37,330 bases of DNA from an uncultured Pelagibacteraceae bacterium (GTDB lineage: Bacteria > Pseudomonadota > Alphaproteobacteria > Pelagibacterales > Pelagibacteraceae), in the NCBI GenBank assembly GCA_902531885.1, contig CACAFZ010000007.1, forward strand, positions 1 to 37,330, in the 5' to 3' direction. Of the stretch, positions 24,463 through 32,917 are shown piece after piece. The position numbers and the translations under genes were made by a program. Positions within the stretch are counted from its first letter, which is position 1, and each line of letters starts with the position of its first letter. The notes below the pieces were generated by a model. That model was given only the letters and a program-made list of their open reading frames with translations, was not told where the DNA came from and did no database searches.

Positions 24463-26472
24463 GTGATGCTTAGATTTATATATTTTTTGTTATTTTTTCT
24501 TTACTTTAGTAAAACATTTTCAGCAAATGTTACACTTCCATCTACTTTTACTACTGATGCATCAGATTGGACTCAAATTTCAAATTCTGGAACCACACCA
24601 GCCATAAGTGGTTTTACAAATGCGTTTGTAATTATAGAGGCTTCTGTAGGAAATATTAAAATAACAACTACTTCGGATTTAAAAGCTATAAGTTCATATT
24701 GTGGATATACTGCCTCGGATGAAAGAAGCGAAAGTGAACCAACTAATTGTAATGGTGGCTCGCTAACAGAATTAGGTTTTTCAGGAACTCAATCAAATAT
24801 TAATTCGGCACTTGCGTCTTTAAGATTTAAGGGTAATTCTGGAACTATTACTATTAAAGCCTATGAGACAGCAAGTGGTGTAAAATATTCTAAATCAACT
24901 GAGCATTTTTATAATGTGGTCTCTGATGCTACAAATGACGATTATGAGGGTGCAAACGGAGCTAGAGCAAAAGCTCTTGCCTCATCATATAATGATCTTG
25001 ATGGTTATCTTTGTAATATAAACAGCCAGGCAGAAAATGATTTTCTTGAAGATTTATTTGTTAATCATGACACTACGCCTGGAGCTCATGCTCATCAATC
25101 AATGTGGTTAGGTGGGTACGCTGCATCAGGAGAAACAAATACTTGGAGAGATGGACCAGATGCAGGAACAAGTATCCCCACTTCAGGGAGTGAATATTTT
25201 AATAATTGGAATAGTGGAGAACCCAACAATACTGCTGAAGATTATGTAGTTATGTACTATAAAGTTGGCAAAAGAGGGAAGTGGAATGATACCAATAACA
25301 CTGCACTTAATGCAGCAGATCATTATTGTATTGAATACGATCATACTGACACTCTTAGTACAAGTTCATATGCTACAGCTTCTATAACCTTAACTAGTAC
25401 TACTTCTCTAAATTCTACTACAAAGGCAATAATTAGAAGTCAAACAATAACATCTAGTTATTTAATAAGACAATCAATAAGCAATATTCAAGATAGGATG
25501 CGATTTACTAGAAATTTGGATAAAAATATTTCTAATCAAAACATAAAACTTGCCCTTAATATCGAAAGTGAAAAAAAAAAACAAATTTTAAATAATTTGA
25601 ATTCTTACTTTTTTAACAAAGACAAAAATTTATTTGATAATTTTGCTATTTGGACCAAGGTTTCCCTTGGGAATGGAAAAATTAAACTTAGCAATGATAT
25701 ATTAAATGAAGACATATATAACAGTAACAGTTTAACTATTGGAGTTGATTCAAAATTAGAAAAAAATAATTCTCTAGGATTAGCTCTAACTTTAATTTCT
25801 AGGGACTCTGAAATAGGAAGTGATAAAGCATATATAGATACAAATTCTTTCAATATTGCTTCATACGCAAGTATGATGTTGGATGAAAAGGAATGGATAG
25901 ACTTTTTAATTGGATTAGGAAAAATTGAATTTGATATAGATAGAAAAGTTTCAAGTTCATTTAATAATGGTTCCAGAGATGGCAAGCAAATATTTAGTAG
26001 TTTTAAATATACAAAAAAACCTAAAAAAAATTTGAAAAAAAATATTTCTATATATTCTAAATTTGATTTAGGTTTTACACAGCTTGATAGTTATACAGAA
26101 ACAGGTTCAAGTGAATTAATTTATTACAATAAACAATATATAAAACAAACTACTTTAGGAATTGGATCTAACGTTAGTAAAGTTGTAGATTTTAAAGATG
26201 GTTTTTTTATTCCATTTGTGAATTTTGAAGCAGGAGGAAATATTGCTAATATTTCTGATGCTGAAAGCTCATATACAACTTCGTCTTCTGTTTCTTCTTA
26301 TAAAATTAAAAATGACAATACTAGTTTTTGTAAATTAAATATGGGTTTTGAAGCTGATTTATATAATAATTGGGAAATAAAATTTTCTTATGATTACTAT
26401 GAAGAAATGACAAGCGAAAAAAATCGTGAAAATCAAATTCAATTTACAGCAGTGAAAAAATTAATGAACTAA
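24463..26472 (+). CDS. Secreted C-type-lectin domain protein with C-terminal autotransporter barrel
   Basis: 669 residues. A signal peptide at 1-20 (cut near TFSAN) is followed by a Ser/Thr-rich beta domain at 22-145, with GFSGTQSNINSALASLRF of the kind found before lectin domains in marine bacterial proteins and a likely Cys80-Cys96 pair. Residues about 147-294 form a C-type lectin-like domain: MWLGGYA, the mannose-type Ca2+/sugar motif Glu253-Pro254-Asn255, Trp274-Asn275-Asp276, and a likely Cys184-Cys289 disulfide. A linker leads to an autotransporter-type beta-barrel at about 395-669 with alternating amphipathic strands. The last residue is Asn, not the usual aromatic. This predicts type V secretion and surface display of a Ca2+-dependent glycan binder or adhesin. 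It is bounded by direct repeats and is probably acquired. Confidence 0.85.
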   Translation: MMLRFIYFLLFFLYFSKTFSANVTLPSTFTTDASDWTQISNSGTTPAISGFTNAFVIIEASVGNIKITTTSDLKAISSYCGYTASDERSESEPTNCNGGSLTELGFSGTQSNINSALASLRFKGNSGTITIKAYETASGVKYSKSTEHFYNVVSDATNDDYEGANGARAKALASSYNDLDGYLCNINSQAENDFLEDLFVNHDTTPGAHAHQSMWLGGYAASGETNTWRDGPDAGTSIPTSGSEYFNNWNSGEPNNTAEDYVVMYYKVGKRGKWNDTNNTALNAADHYCIEYDHTDTLSTSSYATASITLTSTTSLNSTTKAIIRSQTITSSYLIRQSISNIQDRMRFTRNLDKNISNQNIKLALNIESEKKKQILNNLNSYFFNKDKNLFDNFAIWTKVSLGNGKIKLSNDILNEDIYNSNSLTIGVDSKLEKNNSLGLALTLISRDSEIGSDKAYIDTNSFNIASYASMMLDEKEWIDFLIGLGKIEFDIDRKVSSSFNNGSRDGKQIFSSFKYTKKPKKNLKKNISIYSKFDLGFTQLDSYTETGSSELIYYNKQYIKQTTLGIGSNVSKVVDFKDGFFIPFVNFEAGGNIANISDAESSYTTSSSVSSYKIKNDNTSFCKLNMGFEADLYNNWEIKFSYDYYEEMTSEKNRENQIQFTAVKKLMN

Positions 26473-26490
26473 TTATCCAACTGATTTAAT

Positions 26491-26515
26491 AAATGTGTAG
26501 TACATTGTGTAGTAC
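26491..26515 (+). repeat. Right direct repeat flanking the lectin-autotransporter gene
   Basis: Same orientation as the left copy, two mismatches in 25 bp. Here both internal units read GTGTAGTAC exactly, whereas the left copy has GTGTAATAC in the second unit. It starts 18 nt after the lectin stop. The following 72 nt up to the EVE gene (26516-26587) contain no gene or clear structure. Confidence 0.75.
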
Positions 26516-26587
26516 GTGTTTTATAAAAAGTGGCGTAAAATGAAATATGGTTTTTACAAAATGACAGCCCGTGAGAATAATAATTAG

Positions 26588-27004
26588 ATGAATTACTGGT
26601 TACTTAAATCTGAACCAAATATATGGTCAATAGATCAACAAAAAAAAGTTGGTTTAAAAGGATCAATCTGGGATGGGGTAAGAAATTATCAAGCAGCAAA
26701 TAATTTAAAAAAAATGAGGATTGGAGATTTATGTTTTTTTTATCATTCAAATATAGGAAAAGAAATTGTTGGTATAGTCACTATAACAAAAGAAGCCTTT
26801 TTAGATCCAACAGATAAATTAAAAAAATTTGTTGCTGTTAGAGTAAAATTTAAAGAAAAATTGAAATATCCAGTTAGCCTGAAAAAAATCAAAGAAAATA
26901 AAAAACTCAAGAATTTACAGCTTTTAAGACAGAGTAGGCTCTCTGTTATGCCAATTACTACTAAATACTGGAAAATTATTTTGAAGATGGGTAGTATTAC
27001 ATAA
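26588..27004 (+). CDS. EVE domain protein (PUA-like, modified-nucleotide reader fold)
   Basis: Small cytosolic protein of 138 residues. It shows the EVE pattern: [14 protein letters not shown] at the start, [81 protein letters not shown] domains resemble YTH and ASCH folds and are thought to bind modified bases in DNA or RNA. The biological target of the housekeeping EVE proteins is not settled. In alphaproteobacteria a gene of this type is often near tsaD; here the lectin unit separates them. It lies 8 nt before acsA. Confidence 0.92.
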   Translation: MNYWLLKSEPNIWSIDQQKKVGLKGSIWDGVRNYQAANNLKKMRIGDLCFFYHSNIGKEIVGIVTITKEAFLDPTDKLKKFVAVRVKFKEKLKYPVSLKKIKENKKLKNLQLLRQSRLSVMPITTKYWKIILKMGSIT

Positions 27005-27012
27005 AAAAACTT

Positions 27013-29001
27013 ATGCCTAAAAAAAAGAAAAAAATAGTAAAAAAGAAGCGTAGCAAATCGTCAAAGGAAGAACTTATTTATAGAACAAAAAAAGAATGGA
27101 TACGTCAATCATTAGCAAGCAAAAAAGAATATGAAAAAAAATACAATCAATCTATAAAAGATAATGAAGGATTTTGGAAAAAAGAAGGAAAGAGAATTAA
27201 TTGGATAAAACCCTACACAAAAATTAAAGATGTAAAATATAGTAAAACAGATGTTCACATCAAATGGTATTACGATGGAACATTAAATGCTTCTCAGAAT
27301 TGTATTGATAGACATTTAAAGAAAAACAAAAATAAAACTGCAATTATATGGGTTGGGGACGACCCAAAAGTGCATAAGAAAATTTCTTATAAACAACTCC
27401 ACCAAGAAGTTTCAAAAATAGCCAATGGTTTAAAATCTTTAGGTATAAAAAAAGGTGATCGTGTAACAATTTATTTAACAATGATACCTGAGCTTGCATA
27501 TACAATGCTGGCATGCGCTAGGATTGGAGCTATTCACTCAATTATTTTTGGGGGTTTTTCACCAGACAGTATTGCAGGAAGAATTAATGATTGTAAATCT
27601 GATTATATAGTAACTGCAGATGAAGGATTGAGGGGTGGCAAAATTATACCTTTAAAATCTATCACAGATGAAGCGTTGGTAAATTGCCCAAATGTTAAAA
27701 AATGTATAGTTGTCAAAAGAACTGGAAATAGAATTAATTGGGATGAAAGTAGAGATGTTTGGTATCACGATATAACAAAAAAAGTATCAAATGTTTGCGA
27801 ACCTGAAGAAATGGGTGCTGAAGATCCTTTATTTATACTTTATACCTCAGGATCAACTGGTAAGCCTAAAGGAGTTTTACACACAACTGGTGGATATATG
27901 GTTTATGCATCCATGACACACCAATACATATTCAATTACAAGCCTAAAGATATTTATTGGTGTACCGCTGATATTGGATGGATAACCGGACATAGCTATA
28001 TTATTTATGGACCTCTTTCGAATGGTGCAACAACTATAATGTTTGAAGGTATACCTACTTATCCAGATACATCTAGATGGTGGCAAATTGTAGATAAATA
28101 TAAAGTAAATATTTTTTACACAGCACCAACTGCAATAAGAGCTTTGATGAGGGAGGGTGATGAGCCAGTAAGAAAAACCTCAAGAAAATCATTAAAATTA
28201 TTAGGAACCGTAGGTGAACCTATAAATCCAGAAGCTTGGCAGTGGTACTATAAAACTGTTGGAGACTCGAGATGTCCAATTGTTGATACATGGTGGCAAA
28301 CAGAAACAGGAGGAATTTTAATAAGCCCTCAAACAGGCGCTATAGATCTTAAGCCAGGATCAGCAACAAAACCTTTTTATGGAATTAAACCTGTAATAGT
28401 CGATCAAGATGGAAATAATTTAAAAGGAGAAGCAAAAGGAAGACTTTGTATAGCCCAATCATGGCCTGGCCAAATGAGAACGGTATATGGAGACCATCAA
28501 AGATTTATAGATACTTATTTTTCTCAATTTAATGGAAAATATTTTACAGGTGACGGATGTAGAAGAGACAAGGATGGTTATTACTGGATTACTGGAAGAG
28601 TTGATGATGTAATAATTGTTTCTGGTCACAATCTTGGAACAGCTGAAATCGAAAGTGCATTTGTTGCGCACCCCAAAGTAGCAGAAGCTGCGGTGGTTGG
28701 ATATCCACATGATATTAAAGGAAATGGTTTGTATTGTTACGTAACATTAAATGCTGGTGAACATCATGATGGTGATCTAGAAAGAGAACTAAAACTTTGG
28801 GTTAGAAAACAAATTGGACCAATAGCTACACCAGATTTAATTCAGTTTTCTCCAGGACTTCCAAAAACAAGATCTGGAAAAATAATGAGAAGAATTTTAA
28901 GAAAAATTGCAGCCAATGAACATGATCAGCTTGGAGACACGACAACACTAGCAGATCCAAGTGTAGTAAAAAATTTAGTTGAAAATAGAAAAAATACTTA
29001 A
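27013..29001 (+). CDS. acsA: Acetyl-CoA synthetase (AMP-forming)
   Basis: Activates acetate to acetyl-CoA through acetyl-AMP. The adenylate-forming motif [12 protein letters not shown] lies at 277-288, then [35 protein letters not shown] and the C-terminal [15 protein letters not shown] with catalytic Lys623, the usual acetylation-control site. Length 662 is typical. The N-terminus has a Lys-rich extension of about 18 residues ([20 protein letters not shown]). The first in-frame ATG is used; the enzyme core begins around residue 45. The paired acetate-type symporter 0.7 kb away supports an acetate role. A propionate-type enzyme is less likely. Confidence 0.95.
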   Translation: MPKKKKKIVKKKRSKSSKEELIYRTKKEWIRQSLASKKEYEKKYNQSIKDNEGFWKKEGKRINWIKPYTKIKDVKYSKTDVHIKWYYDGTLNASQNCIDRHLKKNKNKTAIIWVGDDPKVHKKISYKQLHQEVSKIANGLKSLGIKKGDRVTIYLTMIPELAYTMLACARIGAIHSIIFGGFSPDSIAGRINDCKSDYIVTADEGLRGGKIIPLKSITDEALVNCPNVKKCIVVKRTGNRINWDESRDVWYHDITKKVSNVCEPEEMGAEDPLFILYTSGSTGKPKGVLHTTGGYMVYASMTHQYIFNYKPKDIYWCTADIGWITGHSYIIYGPLSNGATTIMFEGIPTYPDTSRWWQIVDKYKVNIFYTAPTAIRALMREGDEPVRKTSRKSLKLLGTVGEPINPEAWQWYYKTVGDSRCPIVDTWWQTETGGILISPQTGAIDLKPGSATKPFYGIKPVIVDQDGNNLKGEAKGRLCIAQSWPGQMRTVYGDHQRFIDTYFSQFNGKYFTGDGCRRDKDGYYWITGRVDDVIIVSGHNLGTAEIESAFVAHPKVAEAAVVGYPHDIKGNGLYCYVTLNAGEHHDGDLERELKLWVRKQIGPIATPDLIQFSPGLPKTRSGKIMRRILRKIAANEHDQLGDTTTLADPSVVKNLVENRKNT

Positions 29002-29624
29002 AAATTAATTAATTCATCAAATTCTTTTTTTATATTATCCCATTTAAGTATCATAGAGTTTAGTACAATTTTTTTATCAAGAGTTTTCAATTCCTCAGCA
29101 ATAGGTGACCATTCATATAAAGCAAGAGCGCTGGTATTAAACGGTAAAGATTTGTGGTAGCTAGTCCAATCAACTTCATTATATCTTTTTTCAAATTGTG
29201 CTTTTGTATTTTCAAAAATATCATTTGGAATTTCATTTTTTTTTTCTTTATCTAGAATTTTATAAAACAGTTCTTTAGCTTTTTCTGTATCATGAATATT
29301 TCTAATATTTTTCAAATATGAAATTGTATAAAAACTTAAGTCTTGGAGTGCTACAACATAAATATTCCATTTAGCCGTATTTATCGATTGTAAAAATACT
29401 TCATCTTCAAACATCAAAACATATTTGGCTCCCATGCGAGTTTTTAAATATCCATATAATGTCACCTGGCTTACCCATGCTGATTTTTTTTGGATAAATT
29501 CTTCGAGATCTTGATAATTACTAATTTTTTTTTTTGGTTTTAAGTATTTTAAAATAGGTGAAAAATATTCAACCAAATATTTTAGTTTTAAGTCTTTCAA
29601 CCTGAGCTTGTATTTTATTCCCAT
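28998..29624 (-). CDS. Conserved alphaproteobacterial protein of unknown function
   Basis: 208 residues, soluble, no signal peptide. I recognise it as a family conserved in alphaproteobacteria by segments such as [54 protein letters not shown], but know no function; some databases label relatives esterase, for which I see no nucleophile motif. Acidic and aromatic residues are spread through a helical protein. Its stop overlaps the acsA end by 4 nt on the opposite strand and its 5' end faces the symporter genes across a 98-nt divergent gap. A role connected with acetate use or its transporter is possible. Confidence 0.72.
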   Translation of the reverse strand: MGIKYKLRLKDLKLKYLVEYFSPILKYLKPKKKISNYQDLEEFIQKKSAWVSQVTLYGYLKTRMGAKYVLMFEDEVFLQSINTAKWNIYVVALQDLSFYTISYLKNIRNIHDTEKAKELFYKILDKEKKNEIPNDIFENTKAQFEKRYNEVDWTSYHKSLPFNTSALALYEWSPIAEELKTLDKKIVLNSMILKWDNIKKEFDELINF

Positions 29625-29708
29625 AAATTCAATTTTTTACCATAATTTGCAAATTTTTATCCCTTCCAATCCAACATCAAATCGGTATGTTTGCTTTTTT
29701 TAACCTAT

Positions 29709-29716
29709 AGGGAGGA
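29709..29716 (+). promoter_or_regulatory. Strong ribosome binding site of the DUF4212 gene
   Basis: AGGGAGGA lies 6 nt before the ATG at 29723. The following symporter gene has an equally strong GGGGAGGA inside the end of the DUF4212 frame. Such purine-rich sites are rare in this window and suggest heavy translation of the transporter. Confidence 0.7.
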
Positions 29717-29722
29717 AAATAA

Positions 29723-29983
29723 ATGTCAAACAAAGAAAAACACTGGGAAAAAACTAAAGGATTAATGATTCTTACATTAATAATTTGGTTTGTTTTCGGT
29801 TATTTAATCTTCATGTTTGGATCAAGCCTAAATACTTCAAGCTTTTTAGGTTACCCTTTGGCATATTATATGTGTGCTCAGGGTTCTATTATAGCTTTCG
29901 TTGTTTTAATTTTCTGGTTTGCAAATAAGCAAGAAAAAATAGACGAAGAATTTGGCTTCACTGAACGAGGGGAGGATGACTAA
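29723..29983 (+). CDS. DUF4212 family, small subunit of Na+/solute symporter
   Basis: 86-residue inner-membrane protein with two hydrophobic helices (about 13-33 and 46-68). It shows the family pattern HWEKTKGLMILTLIIWFVFGYLIFMFGSSLN and FWFANKQEKIDEEFG at the end. It is nearly always encoded immediately before a VC_2705-type sodium/solute symporter, as here, with stop and start sharing one base (TAATG). It is thought to be the small partner of that symporter; no independent activity is known. Confidence 0.93.
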   Translation: MSNKEKHWEKTKGLMILTLIIWFVFGYLIFMFGSSLNTSSFLGYPLAYYMCAQGSIIAFVVLIFWFANKQEKIDEEFGFTERGEDD

Positions 29984-31821
29984 TGTTTAAAGGAAAATTT
30001 ATAGACAATTTACCTAAGATTTACGGAACATATACTGGAGGATTCCTAGTATTCATCATTTTGATGTCTATTGCAGAATCTGCAGGTATGACCGCTAAAA
30101 CAATAGGTATATTGTTCGTGGCTTTTACAGTTGGTATATATGCAGTAATTGGATATCTATCTAGAACTGTACAAGTCGATGCGTATTATGTTGCTGGAAG
30201 GCAAGTTCCAACGGTTTTCAACGGAATGGCTACTGCGGCTGACTGGATGTCAGGTGCATCATTCGTTGCTATGGCAGGTGGAATTTACTTTGGTGGTTAC
30301 ACTTATATGGCATTCTTAGTCGGATGGACTGGGGGTTACGTATTAGTAGCATCACTACTAGCACCATATTTAAGAAAGTTTGGATGTTATACTGTGCCAG
30401 ATTTCATAGGAACTAGATACGGTGGAAACTTTGCACGTTTCTGCGCAGTATGTGTTCTATCTTTGGCTTCTTTCACATATGTGACAGCTCAAATTAACGC
30501 AACAGGAACGATTGCTGCTAGAGCACTTAGTATTCCATTTGAGTTAGGAGTCTGGGTTGGATTAATAAGTATATTACTTTGTTCAATGTTAGGTGGTATG
30601 AGAGCGGTTACTTGGACGCAAGTTGCTCAGTACATCGTATTGATCATTGCATACTTAGTTCCAATTTTTTGGATAAGTAACAAGGGTGGCTTCGGAGTAT
30701 TACCACATTTAATGTTGGGTGAAGAAGTTGCAAGAATAGGTGAACTAGAAAGCCAGTTTGGTTTAGTTAAAAACGCTGCGGCAGATATTAAAGCTGCAGG
30801 TGTTCCAGGTGGATTAAAATCTATTTCAGTGGCTCACGCAGGTGTGCCTGAAGGTGGAATGGCTGCTTGGAAATTTATATCATTAGCACTATGTATGATG
30901 GTAGGAACTGCTTCTTTACCACATATCCTAATGAGATATTTCACAACACCTAGTATTAAAGCTGCAAGAAAATCAGTGGCATGGTCATTGTTCTTTATTG
31001 CAATACTTTATACTTCAGCACCTATGTTAGCTACTTTATCTAAATTGTCATTAATTGATCCAAATTTACCAACTGGTATTATTGGAAAAGATATATCTGC
31101 TGTTATGGCAATTGATTGGGTTTCTGCATGGACTGCACAAAAACAAGCGTTCATTGCTGACTTTAATGGAGACGGTATTCTTCAATTAAATGAATGGTTC
31201 ATGAGAGGTGACGTTGTAGTTTTATCAACTCCTGAAGTTGCTGGATTACCTTACGTAATTTCTGGACTAGTTGCTGCCGGAGGTATGGCAGCTGCAATGA
31301 GTACTGCTGATGGTTTAATTCTAGCGATCGCAAATGCTTTATCACATGATATTTACTACAAAATCATTGATCCAAAAGCTGACGTTAGAAAAAGATTGTT
31401 AGTTGCAAGATCACTTTTAATAGTAATTGGTGCTGCTGGAGCTTATATTGCATCTATGAGGATCACTAGTATCCTTGGTGCAGTTGCTTGGGCATTCGAT
31501 TTTGCTATGTCTGGATTGTTCTTCCCATTAATACTTGGAGTATGGTGGAAGAGAGCAACTAGAGAAGGTGCAATTGCAGGAATGATTGCAGGACTTGCAT
31601 CAGGAACCGCTTATCTAATCTATGTATATCCTAAGTTTATGGGTAACCCTGCATGGTTAGGTATTGACCACTTAAGATTTGGTATAATCGGTGCTTCTGT
31701 ATGTTTAGTTGTTATGGTTGTAGTAAGTTTAATGACTAAAGCGCCTGATAGTGCTACTCAAAGAATGGTGGATGATGTTCGTGTACCATCTGGTAGAACT
31801 ATTCTTGGAAAACAACACTAA
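29983..31821 (+). CDS. Na+/solute symporter, acetate-permease-like (VC_2705 subfamily of SSS family)
   Basis: Inner-membrane transporter of 612 residues with about 13 helices, from the same broad family as acetate permease ActP. Visible: YYVAGRQVPTVFNGMATAADWMSGASFVAMAGGIY, RKFGCYTVPDFIGTRYGG, TYVTAQINATGTIAARAL, GTASLPHILMRYFTTPS and AAGGMAAAMSTADGLILAIANALSHDIYY, which are SSS-family ion/substrate regions. An inserted loop holds an EF-hand-like Ca2+ loop at residues 393-404 (DFNGDGILQLNE). acsA nearby suggests acetate or another short monocarboxylate; pyruvate or lactate cannot be excluded. Confidence 0.93.
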   Translation: MFKGKFIDNLPKIYGTYTGGFLVFIILMSIAESAGMTAKTIGILFVAFTVGIYAVIGYLSRTVQVDAYYVAGRQVPTVFNGMATAADWMSGASFVAMAGGIYFGGYTYMAFLVGWTGGYVLVASLLAPYLRKFGCYTVPDFIGTRYGGNFARFCAVCVLSLASFTYVTAQINATGTIAARALSIPFELGVWVGLISILLCSMLGGMRAVTWTQVAQYIVLIIAYLVPIFWISNKGGFGVLPHLMLGEEVARIGELESQFGLVKNAAADIKAAGVPGGLKSISVAHAGVPEGGMAAWKFISLALCMMVGTASLPHILMRYFTTPSIKAARKSVAWSLFFIAILYTSAPMLATLSKLSLIDPNLPTGIIGKDISAVMAIDWVSAWTAQKQAFIADFNGDGILQLNEWFMRGDVVVLSTPEVAGLPYVISGLVAAGGMAAAMSTADGLILAIANALSHDIYYKIIDPKADVRKRLLVARSLLIVIGAAGAYIASMRITSILGAVAWAFDFAMSGLFFPLILGVWWKRATREGAIAGMIAGLASGTAYLIYVYPKFMGNPAWLGIDHLRFGIIGASVCLVVMVVVSLMTKAPDSATQRMVDDVRVPSGRTILGKQH

Positions 31822-31835
31822 ATAAATTATATTTT

Positions 31836-31859
31836 GGGGGGCGGGTATTTTCGCCCCCC
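31836..31859 (+). terminator. G+C-rich hairpin after the symporter gene
   Basis: GGGGGGCG at 31836-31843 and CGCCCCCC at 31852-31859 form a perfect 8-bp G-C stem with an 8-nt loop, in otherwise very AT-rich DNA. It starts 14 nt after the symporter stop. The sequence after it is AT-rich but not a clean T-run, so it may act as a terminator or as a 3' mRNA-protecting structure for an abundant transporter message. Confidence 0.75.
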
Positions 31860-31874
31860 CATATATTTCTAGAA

Positions 31875-32213
31875 ATGCCTCTATATATTTTAGTAATTGA
31901 TTATATTCTTGGAGTTATAATGTGGACACTGATTGGTAGATCAGCAATGAATATTTTCCAAAGAGAAGATTCAGAATTCTTTTTTATGAGAGTTTTTGTA
32001 AAATATACCAATCCAATTATTAAACTGTTTAAATTTATTACACCTAGTTTCATAATTGGACCTTTGGTTCCACTTTATGTGGCTTGGTTTTTTTATATGT
32101 TTAGATTTTATTTAATGCCTTATTTGCTTGGATATTCGGTAATGGGAATGCTATCTTTTCCATTAGAAAGTGAGATTGCAGGGGAAATTTATAGAATTTT
32201 TGGTAAAAATTGA
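31875..32213 (+). CDS. Small conserved membrane protein, unknown function
   Basis: 112 residues with three likely hydrophobic segments (about 3-22, 57-80 and 81-98) and the block RSAMNIFQREDSEFFFMRVFVKYTNPIIKLFKFITPSFI. The NP-I-I-K-L-F-K-x-I-TP part faintly recalls the YggT family, but the match is too weak to name it. It lies between the symporter hairpin and rpe, in the same direction as both. A working link with the symporter is possible from position only. Confidence 0.65.
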   Translation: MPLYILVIDYILGVIMWTLIGRSAMNIFQREDSEFFFMRVFVKYTNPIIKLFKFITPSFIIGPLVPLYVAWFFYMFRFYLMPYLLGYSVMGMLSFPLESEIAGEIYRIFGKN

Positions 32214-32255
32214 TTCAAAAAAAAAACAAAAATTGATACTAATTATTAGTAATCA

Positions 32256-32915
32256 ATGAAAAAAATAAAAATTTCTCCTTCAATTTTATCTGCTGATTTT
32301 AGCCAATTGAGCTCTGAAATAAAAAAATTGGAAGAAGCTGGAGCAGACATGATACATGTTGATGTAATGGATGGTCATTTTGTTCCTAATCTAACTATTG
32401 GACCACCGGTAATTGAATCTTTAAGATCTCATACTAAGCTACCATTCGATGTACATTTAATGATATCTCCAGTTCACAAATATATTAAAAATTTTTCAGA
32501 TGCTGGAGCCGATATTATTACTATACATCCTGAGGCAACAGAAAATTTATTTGAATCGATAAAACATATTAAAGATTTAGGAAAAAAAGCAGGTGTTTCA
32601 TTAAATCCTGATACTAAAATTTCTATAGTGGAAAAATATTTAAATGAAATTGATTTAATTCTCATCATGAGTGTTTATCCGGGGTTTGGAGGCCAAAAGT
32701 TTATTCCAGAAGTTATTAAGAAAATACAAAAATTAAATGAAATAAAAGAAAAAAATAATTTAAATTTCGAAATTGAAGTTGATGGTGGAATTAATTTTAC
32801 TAATTCAAGACATGTAATTGAAGCAGGAGCAAATATATTAGTTTCCGGAACAACAATATTTAAAGAAAATAGTGGGGATATTAAAAAAAATATTGAGACT
32901 TTAAGATCAATTTAA
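32256..32915 (+). CDS. rpe: Ribulose-phosphate 3-epimerase
   Basis: Interconverts ribulose 5-phosphate and xylulose 5-phosphate (TIM barrel, metal-dependent). Metal and catalytic residues are visible: SPSILSADF, HVDVMDGHFVPN (His34, Asp36), DVHLMI (His67), MSVYPGFGGQKFIPEVI and VDGGIN with the second catalytic Asp. Length 219 is normal. It is the first gene of a run rpe - heparinase-like - purH, with a 2-nt gap to the next gene. Confidence 0.96.
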   Translation: MKKIKISPSILSADFSQLSSEIKKLEEAGADMIHVDVMDGHFVPNLTIGPPVIESLRSHTKLPFDVHLMISPVHKYIKNFSDAGADIITIHPEATENLFESIKHIKDLGKKAGVSLNPDTKISIVEKYLNEIDLILIMSVYPGFGGQKFIPEVIKKIQKLNEIKEKNNLNFEIEVDGGINFTNSRHVIEAGANILVSGTTIFKENSGDIKKNIETLRSI

Positions 32916-32917
32916 AA

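Noticed and set aside
24347..26515. Insertion sequence or composite transposon
   Set aside because: No transposase and no terminal inverted repeats; the flanking repeats are direct, and only the lectin gene is inside.
31875..32213. Second yggT gene
   Set aside because: Only a faint resemblance over one helix-flanking segment; not enough to assign the family.
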